Shown here: one piece after another, positions 52,336 through 60,746 of the stretch
Layout: every line of letters begins with the position of its first letter
Position numbering within the stretch: position 1 is the first letter of the stretch
Source: Candidatus Desulforudis audaxviator MP104C
GTDB taxonomy: Bacteria > Bacillota > Desulfotomaculia > Desulfotomaculales > Desulforudaceae
Direction of reading: 5' to 3'
DNA: 64,000 nucleotides
Assembly: GCF_000018425.1 (NCBI RefSeq)
Contig: NC_010424.1
Location: 2,124,501 to 2,188,500 of the forward strand
Translations under genes and position numbers: made by a program
Notes under the pieces: generated by a model
The model's database searches: none
The model's input: the letters and a program-made list of their open reading frames with translations, nothing else
Told to the model about the DNA's origin: nothing

Positions 52336-52518
52336 TTTGCCGGAGCCTTTCCTGATCAGTAAAATTAGCGCGTCCGAATGAGAAAAGCCGAAAATCCTCA
52401 AACAAGCTCGAGATTATCCAGGTGGTATCGATATCAAACTACTATTTGCCGCCTTATGCTTAATTCCTGCCTCTTTAATAATATAGAAGCATGCTTATCC
52501 CTCACGTCAATATTCACG

Positions 52519-52776
52519 TCAATATCGTTGCCCGGGTGGCGGTTCGTCCGGCACCGACCACCAGGAATGATTGTGTGGCACGGCAAGCACAAGTTCCACC
52601 CCCAGCACCGTGCAGACCAGACGCTCGTCGTCCAGGCGTTGAAACTCGACCGCCTGGATCGGCCGGGGGGGGGCGAGAAAGCGGTTCAGGTGGTAAAGGC
52701 AGGTTCCGGTGCCCCAGACCAGAACGGTCACAGAAAGCACCAGCACCAGGAAAATCCGAGCTCTCGTGGTGTCCAC
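52519..52776 (-). CDS. Small membrane-anchored hypothetical protein
   Basis: 85 residues with one N-terminal membrane segment (IFLVLVLSVTVLVWGTGTCLYHL, ~8-30) and a short outer part. GTG at 52776 has GGAGGTGAGG close upstream. It lies just after spoIIP in the same direction; a sporulation link is possible but not shown. No family recognised. The gap 52336-52518 shows nothing else. Confidence 0.65.
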   Translation of the reverse strand: MDTTRARIFLVLVLSVTVLVWGTGTCLYHLNRFLAPPRPIQAVEFQRLDDERLVCTVLGVELVLAVPHNHSWWSVPDEPPPGQRY

Positions 52777-52866
52777 CGCCTCACCTCCATAGAAAAAGGA
52801 GCGCCTACCGACACCCCTGTTTGCTGCTTGCCATCCTTAAAAATTATGCCCATCTCCCCACGGAGC

Positions 52867-53838
52867 TTAGACTGGACCGGGACCGTCCTCGCCGGGATTG
52901 TCGGCGAGCACCGCCGCCAGGATATCGGCTAAGAATTCCGCGGTGCGCAAGGCTTCTTCCGTGCGGTTCACCACACTCCCGACCTCCACGAGCAGGGCTC
53001 CCGGATGGAGAAACTGGTTGTACCGCCCCTCCTTCACCCTTACCCCTATGCAGAGACCCGGATAAAGCTCCTGGGACTTGGCGGCGACCGCCCGGGCAAG
53101 TGCGTAGTTTTTTTCCCAATCGGGAAAAGGCTGGCGCGCGTCTGAACCGACGATCACGAGGATGGTGGCCACCTCCTGGCCCCCGATTTCGGTTACCGAG
53201 TGCGCCCGGTCTTTGAGACTGTCCCGGTGGAGGTCGATCAGCATTTTCAGCTCGGGGTGCTCCTCGATCATCCGGCGCGCGGTCTGCTCCGATTCAAGGT
53301 AAGAACGGCTGTAAGGCACGTCGTGCACCTTTTCTGAATGGACCACCCCGAGGCCGTGCCTTTCCTGGAGCGCCCTCTTCAGCACCCTACCGACTTCAAC
53401 CACGGCTCCGGGCCGGCCGTCGACCCGTTCCACCCCATCGGTCCGTTCGTAAGTTTCACCGGTGTGGGTGTGGTAAATACCGATCGTAACCGCCCCGGTC
53501 CGCCTGGGAACGTCCTGCACCCCCCTGGACGCCTCCACCGGAGGAGGGGACACCAGCGCGGACACGGGTTCAGGCATCCGGGTCCTGACGGACATTGACA
53601 ACTGGTAGGCAATCATCCGCCCGGGATCACCCAGGTCGGCCCGGGTTACCCGCCCCAGCACGTCGGCCGCTATTTCGCCGGGATCAACCGGAGAAACACC
53701 CATCCAGACCGGCAAAATCGTGTTTACAACTTTTTCCGGCTCACGGGTGCTCCATTCCAGGAACGCCCCGGTTCCGGCCCCGGCCAGGTTTATCGCTCCA
53801 GGTAGGAAAACCCAGCTGGAAACCAGCAAAAAACACAA
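52867..53838 (-). CDS. spoIIP: Stage II sporulation protein P
   Basis: At least 323 residues. Zinc amidase/endopeptidase SpoIIP motifs IGIYHTHTGETYERTDG, GVVHSEKVHDVPYSRSYLES, MLIDLHRDSLKDRAH and LVEVGSVVNRTEEAL. Degrades septal peptidoglycan during engulfment. The first in-frame TTG is 53838, inside the signal segment and without a ribosome site. Reading upstream gives a better signal peptide (LRRTISVILFL...), and GGAGAGGGGGG lies 6-7 bases before an in-frame CTG at 53868 (ATT at 53874). A rare start codon is likely. Confidence 0.92.
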   Translation of the reverse strand: MCFLLVSSWVFLPGAINLAGAGTGAFLEWSTREPEKVVNTILPVWMGVSPVDPGEIAADVLGRVTRADLGDPGRMIAYQLSMSVRTRMPEPVSALVSPPPVEASRGVQDVPRRTGAVTIGIYHTHTGETYERTDGVERVDGRPGAVVEVGRVLKRALQERHGLGVVHSEKVHDVPYSRSYLESEQTARRMIEEHPELKMLIDLHRDSLKDRAHSVTEIGGQEVATILVIVGSDARQPFPDWEKNYALARAVAAKSQELYPGLCIGVRVKEGRYNQFLHPGALLVEVGSVVNRTEEALRTAEFLADILAAVLADNPGEDGPGPV

Positions 53839-53918
53839 AAAAAGTATTACACTGATTGTTCGGCGCAGACAAATCCCCCCTCTCCGGATGTGTACGCCGC
53901 AAAAGGGGGGATTATGCT

Positions 53919-54278
53919 CTAGCGCAGGACGGTAGGCACAAAAGCGTCAATAATGCCGATGACGAAGGCCGCAATCAGGGCACCGATGATGTTCACCGTC
54001 AACAGGCCCGGAATGATGAACTGGGCCAGGTAGATCACCACGGCCGCCACGACGAAGCCGACCAGGCCCCGGCTCTGGGGTGAAATCCGGTCGCCCAGCA
54101 CCGTTTCAGCCAACCAGCCGAGAATGGCGATGACCGCGGCGGCAATCAACGCTCCGAGCAAACCGCCGGCGACAACAAAACCGGGAACCAGCCAACTCAA
54201 CAAGAGAAGCACGATTGCCGAAACCAGGAAACGAACTATAAGCCCGATCCACTGGGAACGAACATTGCTTTCAGCCAT
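53919..54278 (-). CDS. YvlD/phage holin family 4 membrane protein
   Basis: 119 residues with four hydrophobic segments (LIVRFLVSAIVLLLLSWLVPG, LLGALIAAAVIAILGWLAE, GLVGFVVAAVVIYLAQF, IIGALIAAFVIGIIDAF). Matches the phage_holin_4_2 type of membrane protein, of unknown function. ATG at 54278 with GGGAGGTG 7 bases upstream. The longer frame to 54671 is antisense to rpsT and rejected. It occupies the place where gpr is usual in related genomes. Confidence 0.85.
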   Translation of the reverse strand: MAESNVRSQWIGLIVRFLVSAIVLLLLSWLVPGFVVAGGLLGALIAAAVIAILGWLAETVLGDRISPQSRGLVGFVVAAVVIYLAQFIIPGLLTVNIIGALIAAFVIGIIDAFVPTVLR

Positions 54279-54365
54279 GTTTTTACACCTCCCTTCCTGA
54301 AAACTCTCTATAGCTTTAGCCAAAACCGGATTGGCTATACACGCACAAACCGGCCAATGTTTGGC

Positions 54366-54394
54366 TTGCATTTTGAAATTCGCCGTGGTACACT
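54366..54394 (+). promoter_or_regulatory. SigA-type promoter of rpsT
   Basis: -35 TTGCAT (54366-54371), 17-base spacer, -10 TACACT (54389-54394), about 20 bases before the rpsT start, leaving a very short leader. Confidence 0.75.
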
Positions 54395-54414
54395 GCACGT
54401 TGGGAGGTGAAACA

Positions 54415-54681
54415 GTGGCACACAGCCGTTCAGCCAAGAAACGGATTGAGACCATCCGCAAGCGCACCGAGCGGAACAAGAGCGCTAAGTCCGCGCTCAA
54501 AACGGCGATCAGGCGATTTGAAGAAGCGGTGCAAGGGGATGATAAGGAACAGGCCCGCGAGAAGCTGCAGAAGGCGCTTGTATCTATCGATAAAGGGGTT
54601 TCCAAAGGCATCCTGCACAAGAATACCGCTGCGCGCCGGAAGTCGCGCCTGACCAAGAAATTTAACATCATTACCGGCTAA
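54415..54681 (+). CDS. rpsT: Ribosomal protein S20
   Basis: 88 residues, lysine/arginine-rich helical bundle: MAHSRSAKKRIETIRKRTER, NKSAKSALKTAIRRFEEAV, ILHKNTAARRKSRLTKKFN. GTG at 54415 with GGGAGGTG 5 bases upstream. The frame extends upstream to 54331 but only into the promoter. Transcribed opposite to holA and the holin-like gene. Confidence 0.96.
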   Translation: MAHSRSAKKRIETIRKRTERNKSAKSALKTAIRRFEEAVQGDDKEQAREKLQKALVSIDKGVSKGILHKNTAARRKSRLTKKFNIITG

Positions 54682-54743
54682 CATCGTCGCATCGTTTTCC
54701 ACTCCGAACCCGGTTAATCCGGATGCTTTTCGCACGACAAGCC

Positions 54744-54771
54744 TCGGCGTTTCGGCCGGGGCCGATTTTAT
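54744..54771 (+). terminator. Possible terminator after rpsT
   Basis: TCGGC ... GCCGA stem with inner GC pairing (CGTTTCGGCCGGG) followed by TTTTAT, about 60 bases past the rpsT stop. Confidence 0.45.
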
Positions 54772-54814
54772 CCCAACCGCGTGAGTTCAACACGGCCCAA
54801 GTTCGTCTAATTCA

Positions 54815-55822
54815 TCACTTCTTGAAGCCCAGGATAAAAAAGTTCGCGAGCGCCGGAAAGAAGTCCTGGCGGCCGGTCTTGACGTCGGCGTCCACCTCCA
54901 AAAGGCCCGCCAACGCCGCGGCAAGCTGACCGGGATGGAAGTTCCTGGCCTGGGCCAGGGCTTTCTTGATCACAAAGGGTTTGGTCTGCAGGCGGGCGGC
55001 GATTTCGGGCACCGCGAGCCCTGACGCGGCCAGATCGGGCGCGCACAGCAGCAGGCGGAATTGGCGGGCGAGCATAGCCAGGATGCCCAGGGGTGATTCA
55101 CCGGCGGCGGTCAAAACCCGAATCCCGTCGATTGCGGCTTCAAAACGCCCCTCACCGACCGCGTCGACCACCTGAAAGATGGTTTCCTCGCGCCGCGGGG
55201 CCACCACCGCCGCCACGTCCTCCACGGTCACCCGTTCCTTTTCCCCCACGTAGGTCAGGACCTTCCCCAGTTCCACAGCCACACCCTGCAACCCCCCCGG
55301 AACCGAGGAAAGGAACCGGTCCATGGCTTCCCGGGTAAAGACGGCTCCGGACTTCTTGGCTTCCCGGCTTACCCAGCGGGCCACATCCCCCGCAGACAGA
55401 GGTGTGAAATCAATGGCCCGGCCACGGCGGGTCACCAGTTGGTACAGCTTTTTCCGCCGGTCCACGGGACCGGCTTTTTGCAGAACGAGACAGGTCGAGG
55501 GCGAGGGAGCGTCCAGATAGGCCTCCAGCAGCTCGCTCCCCAGCCCGGGTTTCTGGTCAAAGTAGGGTATGTTGCGCACCACCACCAGCCGGCAGACCGC
55601 CAGCACCGGCACCAGGCGGGCGGCCCGCACCACTTCTTCCGGCGCCGTCTCTTCCCCGTCGATTTCGGAAAGGTTGAAGGACTCGGCCCCCCCCGTCAGC
55701 AGGGCCGCCTTCAACCGGTTGATCGCCTGCCGGTGCAAGAACACCTCATCCCCGTAAAACAGGTAGACCGGGGGAATCCGCCCCTCTTGCACTTCCCGCA
55801 CAAACTCCAGGTAGTACTTCAT
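54815..55822 (-). CDS. holA: DNA polymerase III delta subunit
   Basis: About 335 residues, clamp-loader delta. Family pattern: PVYLFYGDEVFLHRQAINRLK at the N-terminus, LVVVRNIPYF, LVLQKAGPVDRRKKLYQLV, and the C-terminal collar NFHPGQLAAALAGLLEVDADVKTGR. ATG at 55822 with GGAAGG 4 bases upstream. It precedes (convergently) rpsT and follows comEC, as usual. Confidence 0.94.
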   Translation of the reverse strand: MKYYLEFVREVQEGRIPPVYLFYGDEVFLHRQAINRLKAALLTGGAESFNLSEIDGEETAPEEVVRAARLVPVLAVCRLVVVRNIPYFDQKPGLGSELLEAYLDAPSPSTCLVLQKAGPVDRRKKLYQLVTRRGRAIDFTPLSAGDVARWVSREAKKSGAVFTREAMDRFLSSVPGGLQGVAVELGKVLTYVGEKERVTVEDVAAVVAPRREETIFQVVDAVGEGRFEAAIDGIRVLTAAGESPLGILAMLARQFRLLLCAPDLAASGLAVPEIAARLQTKPFVIKKALAQARNFHPGQLAAALAGLLEVDADVKTGRQDFFPALANFFILGFKK

Positions 55823-55823
55823 C

Positions 55824-56129
55824 TTACCTTCCCAACTTCTCCTCGACCGCCCGGATCTTGCCCGCAATGGTCAACTCTTTGTCCCGGCGCTCGTCGATCT
55901 TGATGGTAGTCACCACCCGCACCGCACCCGCGGAGAACGGAACCGCGTGCATCCGCCGGGCCAGGGACAACAGCTCTTCCAGTTCCCCTTCCAGGATGGT
56001 GCCCATGGCCGTCAACTGGTAGGGGATGCCGGCGTCCTCCAGGACCTGCACGCATTGGGCCACGTAGTGACTCACACTGGCCGAACCCGTGCCGAGCGGC
56101 ACCACCGAGACCTCCATCACTACCGTCAT
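55824..56129 (-). CDS. MTH1187/YkoF-type thiamine-binding protein (UPF0045)
   Basis: 101 residues, ferredoxin-like fold: MTVVMEVSVVPLGTGSASVS, YQLTAMGTILEGELEELLSLARRMH and TTIKIDERRDK. Family members bind thiamine or HMP-like molecules; role in the cell is unclear. ATG at 56129 with GGGAGGTG 5 bases upstream. It lies between comEC and holA in the same direction, just one base from the holA start. Confidence 0.88.
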   Translation of the reverse strand: MTVVMEVSVVPLGTGSASVSHYVAQCVQVLEDAGIPYQLTAMGTILEGELEELLSLARRMHAVPFSAGAVRVVTTIKIDERRDKELTIAGKIRAVEEKLGR

Positions 56130-56146
56130 CGTCTCACCTCCCTTCA

Positions 56147-58603
56147 CTAGGCAGCGGGTTTCAAGTCTTCCCGCTCTCGACCGGTCTCGATCTTCAGGAA
56201 ATTCCCGTCCGTCCTGATGATCACCGCGCCATCAAGATCGGTGCGGTAAACCTCGGCACCCAACTCCCGGAGTGCTTCCAGGGTGCGAGGATGGGGATGG
56301 CCGAACGGGTTTGCCCGGCCGACCGTGATCACCGCAACGGACGGCTTCACGGCCTGGAAGAAATCCGGCACAAAAACCCCACTGCCGTGGTGCGGCACTT
56401 TCAGCACATCCGCCCTGACATCTTGTCCCAGCGTCAGGCGCGCTTGAGCCTCCTGCTCCACGTCCCCGGCAAACAGGAAACTTCTGGCTCCATGGTCTAA
56501 TCGGAGCACCACCGAGTTGTTGTTCAGATCGCTCCGGGTGCCGGAAAGCAGGGGAAAGGCCGGTGCGAGCACCTTCAAAACCGTCTGCCGATCCACCTGG
56601 AGGCGGTCTCCGGCCCAGACCTGGATTATTGGAATATCAGACTGTTTGAGCTCTTCAATCAACGTCCGGTAAGCCGGATTGGGCTCCTCGCGCCCGCCAT
56701 CGGGGGCCACCACAACGTTAAGCACTTTGAGCTTTTCGGCAACCGCCCGGACCCCGCCGGCGTGATCGTCATGGGGGTGAGTGATCACTAGGACATTAAT
56801 CTCGCGCACCCCGAGCCGCCGTAGGTAGGGCACCACCACTTTCTCCCCGGCCCCGGATTCACCGGCCAGTTCACCCCGCCAGCCGCCGGCGTCGATCAGT
56901 ACGGCGGCCCCGGTTCCGGTCCGAATCAGCGTGCAGTCACCCTGCCCCACATCTAGAAAGTGCACCTCGATGTGGTTCCGGCCGGTGGGTTCCGTGGGCC
57001 AGATCAGAAAGGCAAAGACAAGGAAAAAGCCTACCCCTAGCATTCCCAACGTGCGCCGCCCGGACCCGCCCACCAGCGCCGCCGCACCCGGCCACCTCTC
57101 CCGCCAGGGGGTGGGTCCGGCAAAGAAGCCGAGGCCCCAGCAGGCCAGGTACCAGGATCCAACCAGCAGCAAGGAAGGAGTGGGTACGTAATAATACGCG
57201 CCTTTAAGGCCCGCAAAGAATTTTACCAGGGCCAGGAAAAGATCGATCAGGACCCCGGTGGCCGGTCCGGTCAGCCAGGCCGCGGCCGGCAGGAAGGCGC
57301 CGAGCAGGGCGGTGATGAAACCGAGCACAAAGATCAGCCCGACCAGGGGGACCGTCACCACATTGGCCAGCAATGATACCGGGGAAATCAGATTGTAGTA
57401 ATACGCAATCAGGGGGAGGGTACCCAACTGGGCGGCCAGCGGAACAGCCAGGAACCAGCCGGCGGCGGGACTCCACCAGGAAAGGCGCCAACCCGCCGCC
57501 AGCTTGTCGAGACCGCGGACGATCACAGGTCCCAGGTACAGGATCCCCCACGTCGCGGTGAAGGAAAGCTGAAAACCGGGGTCGTAAAGGCTGAGGGGGT
57601 TTCCCAGGAGTATCACCATCGCGGCCAGTGCCAGGGCGGTGGGCCAGTCCCGCAGGCGTCCCATCTGGTGGGCGGCGAGCAACAGCAGGGCCATGACCGA
57701 GGCCCGGATAACGGACGGTTTGAACCCCACCATCACTGCGTAGAAGGCCAGCACCGCCAGAACCACAACCAGGGTCCACCTCGGGTTCAGGCGCCCGAGG
57801 CGGGTGAAAAACAGCACCAATCCAACCAGAAAACCGACGTGCAGTCCACTGACGCTCAGAATGTGCACCACACCCGTGACGGTGAAGGCCTCACGCGTCT
57901 CGGGCGCAATCCCGCCCCGCACACCCATCGTGATGCCCCGTACCAATGCGGCCGCATCCGGTTCCAGGGCCCGCTCAAGCCCCGCCGATAATCTCTCCTT
58001 GGCGGTCAAGGCCAGGTACACCGGGTAGTGCCCCCGGTCCACACCGATCCGCTCGATCGCACCCGGCCCGAAAACGTCCATCTTGAAGGCCACACCCTGG
58101 CGCTCCAGGTAGGCCCGGTAGTCGAACTCCCCGGGATTGCCGGGACTCACCGGAGTCCGGAGCACGCCCCGGACCCGCAACAGATCGCCGTAGCCGTAGA
58201 CCGCGTCCGTTTCGCGGTGGCTGACGACCACGCGCCCGTCCGGATGCATTACCTCATTGCCCTTCCGGACCTCGTGCACCGCGAGGATGTAAACCACCCG
58301 GTCCGGGCGGACATCGGCGTCCCGGACCACCATCCCTTCCAGGATTACAGCAGTATTCTCCCAAGCGCCCAAAGGTGCCTCGGTCCGGTCCACGGTCAAC
58401 CCGGTCACCGCAACCCCAAGAGCCGTAAACAGCGCCAGGATCAACACCGGCGCCGCCTTCCGGGCTGCAAAGTAGGCAATGGACGCCACGATCAATGCGG
58501 CCCCCGCAGACAAAAAAAGGTGGTCGCCATACAGGCGGAAATGGCTGGCCAGGAACACGCCCAACCCGTACAGGACCGTCATCAGTACCAATGGTCTGTT
58601 CAT
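56147..58603 (-). CDS. comEC: DNA internalisation competence protein ComEC/Rec2
   Basis: 818 residues: N-terminal OB-like domain after the first membrane segments, a central competence domain with many membrane helices (LSVSGLHVGFLVGLVLFF, FKPSVIRASVMALLLLAAHQ), and a C-terminal metallo-beta-lactamase domain with the metal motif THPHDDHAGG and VPHHGSG. It forms the channel for DNA entry; the beta-lactamase part may degrade one strand. Preceded by comEA. All parts look intact, so DNA uptake may be functional. Confidence 0.95.
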   Translation of the reverse strand: MNRPLVLMTVLYGLGVFLASHFRLYGDHLFLSAGAALIVASIAYFAARKAAPVLILALFTALGVAVTGLTVDRTEAPLGAWENTAVILEGMVVRDADVRPDRVVYILAVHEVRKGNEVMHPDGRVVVSHRETDAVYGYGDLLRVRGVLRTPVSPGNPGEFDYRAYLERQGVAFKMDVFGPGAIERIGVDRGHYPVYLALTAKERLSAGLERALEPDAAALVRGITMGVRGGIAPETREAFTVTGVVHILSVSGLHVGFLVGLVLFFTRLGRLNPRWTLVVVLAVLAFYAVMVGFKPSVIRASVMALLLLAAHQMGRLRDWPTALALAAMVILLGNPLSLYDPGFQLSFTATWGILYLGPVIVRGLDKLAAGWRLSWWSPAAGWFLAVPLAAQLGTLPLIAYYYNLISPVSLLANVVTVPLVGLIFVLGFITALLGAFLPAAAWLTGPATGVLIDLFLALVKFFAGLKGAYYYVPTPSLLLVGSWYLACWGLGFFAGPTPWRERWPGAAALVGGSGRRTLGMLGVGFFLVFAFLIWPTEPTGRNHIEVHFLDVGQGDCTLIRTGTGAAVLIDAGGWRGELAGESGAGEKVVVPYLRRLGVREINVLVITHPHDDHAGGVRAVAEKLKVLNVVVAPDGGREEPNPAYRTLIEELKQSDIPIIQVWAGDRLQVDRQTVLKVLAPAFPLLSGTRSDLNNNSVVLRLDHGARSFLFAGDVEQEAQARLTLGQDVRADVLKVPHHGSGVFVPDFFQAVKPSVAVITVGRANPFGHPHPRTLEALRELGAEVYRTDLDGAVIIRTDGNFLKIETGREREDLKPAA

Positions 58604-58633
58604 CCGCTTTCCCCATTCAGCAATTGGTGGCCG

Positions 58634-58668
58634 TAAAAAGGTGTAAAAAGGTGTCAGATACCTTTTTC
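58634..58668. repeat. Dispersed palindromic repeat, AAAAAGGTGTC type
   Basis: AAAAAGGTGT duplicated, then AAAAAGGTGTCAGATACCTTTTT, in the short spacer between comEA and comEC. Same type as at 18.7 and 41.7 kb. Confidence 0.8.
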
Positions 58669-58683
58669 AGACGTTTTTCCCGT

Positions 58684-59256
58684 TCAGTAAGTGGTGGCCA
58701 TGTCGCGCAGCCCCTCGAGCCGTTTTTCACCGATCCCGGACACGTTCTTCAGGTCGTCCACCGAACTGAAGGGGCCGTTTTGCTCCCGGTACCGGATAAT
58801 CCGCTCGGCTAGGCTCGGACCGATGCCGGGCAGTCTCTCGAGCTCGGCCCGGTCGGCGGTGTTGATGTTGATCCGGGAATCGACCGGTGCAGCAGGGGCG
58901 TTGCTTCCGGGGCCCACCCCTTCGGGATCCGGGGGCCGGACCCGGGGCACCAGCACCTTCTGGCCGTCCTGAAGCGGCGCGGCCAAGTTTAAGGCCTGCA
59001 GGTCGGCCGAAGGCAAGGGACGGGCCATTTCCACCGCGTTCACCACCCGGGCGCCCCTCTCGACCCGGTACACGCCGGGCGCGGCCACCTCGCCGGCCAC
59101 GTGGACCAGCACTTCCACCTGTTCGTTCTCCTGGGCCCGTTGGAGAACCGGAGGCTCGGGCAGCTTGGCCCTCGACTGGGCGTAAACATAGCCCAGACCG
59201 AAAACAATGGCGGCCGCCAGTACCAGAGCAGCCAACTGCTCCCGCCGTCCGAACAA
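58684..59256 (-). CDS. comEA: Competence protein ComEA
   Basis: 190 residues: one N-terminal membrane anchor (LAALVLAAAIVFGLGYVYA, ~8-26), a SLBB-like domain (VEVLVHVAGEVAAPGVYRV, DGQKVLVPRV), and a C-terminal helix-hairpin-helix DNA-binding domain (ININTADRAELERLPGIGPSLAERIIRYREQNGPF). Binds incoming DNA and passes it to ComEC. Start is TTG at 59256 with CAGGTGAAG upstream. Confidence 0.95.
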   Translation of the reverse strand: MFGRREQLAALVLAAAIVFGLGYVYAQSRAKLPEPPVLQRAQENEQVEVLVHVAGEVAAPGVYRVERGARVVNAVEMARPLPSADLQALNLAAPLQDGQKVLVPRVRPPDPEGVGPGSNAPAAPVDSRININTADRAELERLPGIGPSLAERIIRYREQNGPFSSVDDLKNVSGIGEKRLEGLRDMATTY

Positions 59257-59412
59257 AGTTCTTCACCTGCCAGAGATGGTTACCACTTCCTGTTCTCCTT
59301 TTTCCACCAAATTCCTGCCGACTTCGGAAACGGAATCACAATAAAGAGACTTCCTCCAAAAAGGCGAGCCGTTATTAAAACCAACGGAAAGGGGCTGGGG
59401 AAATACTCCCAA

Positions 59413-59488
59413 CCCCTGAAAGGGGTCACCCCTGAAAGGGGTCAGGCCCCTTTTTAACACGAAAAAAAAGGGGCCTGACCCCTTTTTC
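59413..59488. repeat. Cluster of dispersed palindromic repeats
   Basis: AACCCCTGAAAGGGGTCACC, then GAAAGGGGTCAGGCCCCTTTTT and AAAAAGGGGCCTGACCCCTTTTT: three related units together, the densest copy in the window. It ends one base before the stop codon of the next small gene. Confidence 0.88.
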
Positions 59489-59641
59489 TTAAACGGCGTC
59501 CACCGCCATGTCCAGAATGCAATCCAGGCACTCGCGCTCGCCGGGATTCAGAGGGCAGGCGCATTGCGGACAGAAACCCTCGGGTACCGTCCATTCCCCG
59601 GTTTCTTCAATAACCGGAAAGCCTCCGAGATCCAAAGCCAC
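59489..59641 (-). CDS. Small zinc-ribbon-like protein (possibly the end of a frameshifted gene)
   Basis: 50 codons: MALDLGGFPVIEETGEWTVP, then EGFCPQCACPLNPGERECLDC, an arrangement of paired cysteines that suggests a zinc ribbon, ending ILDMAVDAV. GTG at 59641 has GGGGAGG 8 bases upstream. The same frame continues upstream without a start (VLRQDFAPIRRIRQAVVDGEGC), and a second frame further up reads VQWIVMPSGDPAELKRKIGLF, so a longer gene broken by a frameshift near 59715 is possible. Last in the oxidoreductase operon direction. Function unknown. Confidence 0.6.
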   Translation of the reverse strand: MALDLGGFPVIEETGEWTVPEGFCPQCACPLNPGERECLDCILDMAVDAV

Positions 59642-59890
59642 GACGCAGCCCTCCCCGTCGACAACTGCCTGTCTGATTCGCCGTATCGGCGCAAAATCCT
59701 GCCGCAGAACCGAAAAAGGCCGATTTTACGCTTCAGTTCGGCGGGATCACCGGACGGCATCACAATCCATTGTACGGAGAGGGTCGCCGAATTGATACTG
59801 CCGTTGTTTATTCGGGGAGCTTTCCGGGACTAACGCTGCCCACCGGACAGGTGGTGGGGGCGAGACTGTCGAATGTTTTTGCCCGGCAGG

Positions 59891-60169
59891 TCAGGCGTCA
59901 GCGCGTTTTTTCCTGGTTACCATAATTGCGCAGTCGGGACAGGCCAGGGCACAGAGGCCGCAGTAGTTGCAGGCTTTATCGTCAACCGGCTCAATGGTCG
60001 GTGTGCCGTAGATACCCAGCCTTTTGGACCAGTCCAGGCAGCGCTTGGGACATTTCTCCAGGCAAAGGCCGCAGCCCTTGCAGAGTCCCGGGAAAATCAC
60101 GAAACTCCCCCCGGGAAGTTCCCGGGTTACGGGTTCAAAGCCTTCCACCTTACCGTTCGCCTCCTTCAA
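59891..60169 (-). CDS. korD: 2-oxoacid:ferredoxin oxidoreductase, delta (ferredoxin) subunit
   Basis: 92 residues with two 4Fe-4S motifs, CKGCGLCLEKCPK and CNYCGLCALACPD. Carries electrons from the thiamine-diphosphate site to ferredoxin. Overlaps the gamma subunit gene by 20 bases. The exact oxoacid (2-oxoglutarate, branched-chain or pyruvate) cannot be decided from sequence alone. Confidence 0.85.
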   Translation of the reverse strand: MKEANGKVEGFEPVTRELPGGSFVIFPGLCKGCGLCLEKCPKRCLDWSKRLGIYGTPTIEPVDDKACNYCGLCALACPDCAIMVTRKKRADA

Positions 60170-60746
60170 GGATCCGGCTCACCAGTTCCACACCGCGTTC
60201 CAGGGCCCGGTGGTTCAGTTCCCGCAGTTTCGGATCCTGTTCGAATTTGTAACCGAGTCTTTTCTCCAAGGCTTTTTTGGCCTTGTCCACCGGCACGACC
60301 CCCGTAGCCCCGATGACCGCGCCCATGATGACGATGTTAAACACCCGCGGGTGGAGTTCCGACTTGGCGGTGGCTATCGCCGGGATGCTTAAGACCCGGC
60401 TGGCCGATCGGGGCAGTTCCTCTTCCTTGATATCGGCCAGATCGTCGTAAATAAAGACCGTCTCCGGCCCGACGTACTGACGGGTTCTGTGGATCGCGCG
60501 CTCACTCAGGGCGACCACGATGTTCCCTTTCTCGAATTTGGGGGAGGCGATGGGCTGTTCGCTGATCTGTAGAAAAGCCAGGCTCACGCCACCCCGCTGC
60601 TCCACGCCGAAGGCCGGGATGTACAGGGCCTGGGCACCCTCCTCGTAGGCCGCCTCGGCCAGGATTTCGGCCACCGCCTGCACGCCTTGACCCCCTTCAC
60701 CGGCGACTACAATCTTAATGGGCCGCTTTCTTTCCATCTTCTTCAT
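60150..60746 (-). CDS. korC: 2-oxoacid:ferredoxin oxidoreductase, gamma subunit
   Basis: 198 residues with the gamma-domain motif KIVVAGEGGQGVQAVAEILAEAA and PAFGVEQRGGVSLAFLQIS. This domain contacts coenzyme A binding in the complex. Its start lies inside the end of the beta gene (60715-60746). The ATG at 60737 is an alternative. Confidence 0.88.
   Translation of the reverse strand: MKKMERKRPIKIVVAGEGGQGVQAVAEILAEAAYEEGAQALYIPAFGVEQRGGVSLAFLQISEQPIASPKFEKGNIVVALSERAIHRTRQYVGPETVFIYDDLADIKEEELPRSASRVLSIPAIATAKSELHPRVFNIVIMGAVIGATGVVPVDKAKKALEKRLGYKFEQDPKLRELNHRALERGVELVSRILEGGER

Noticed and set aside
53919-54671. A 250-codon frame covering the holin-like gene
   Set aside because: The upper half is antisense to rpsT; a clear ribosome site and start are at 54278.
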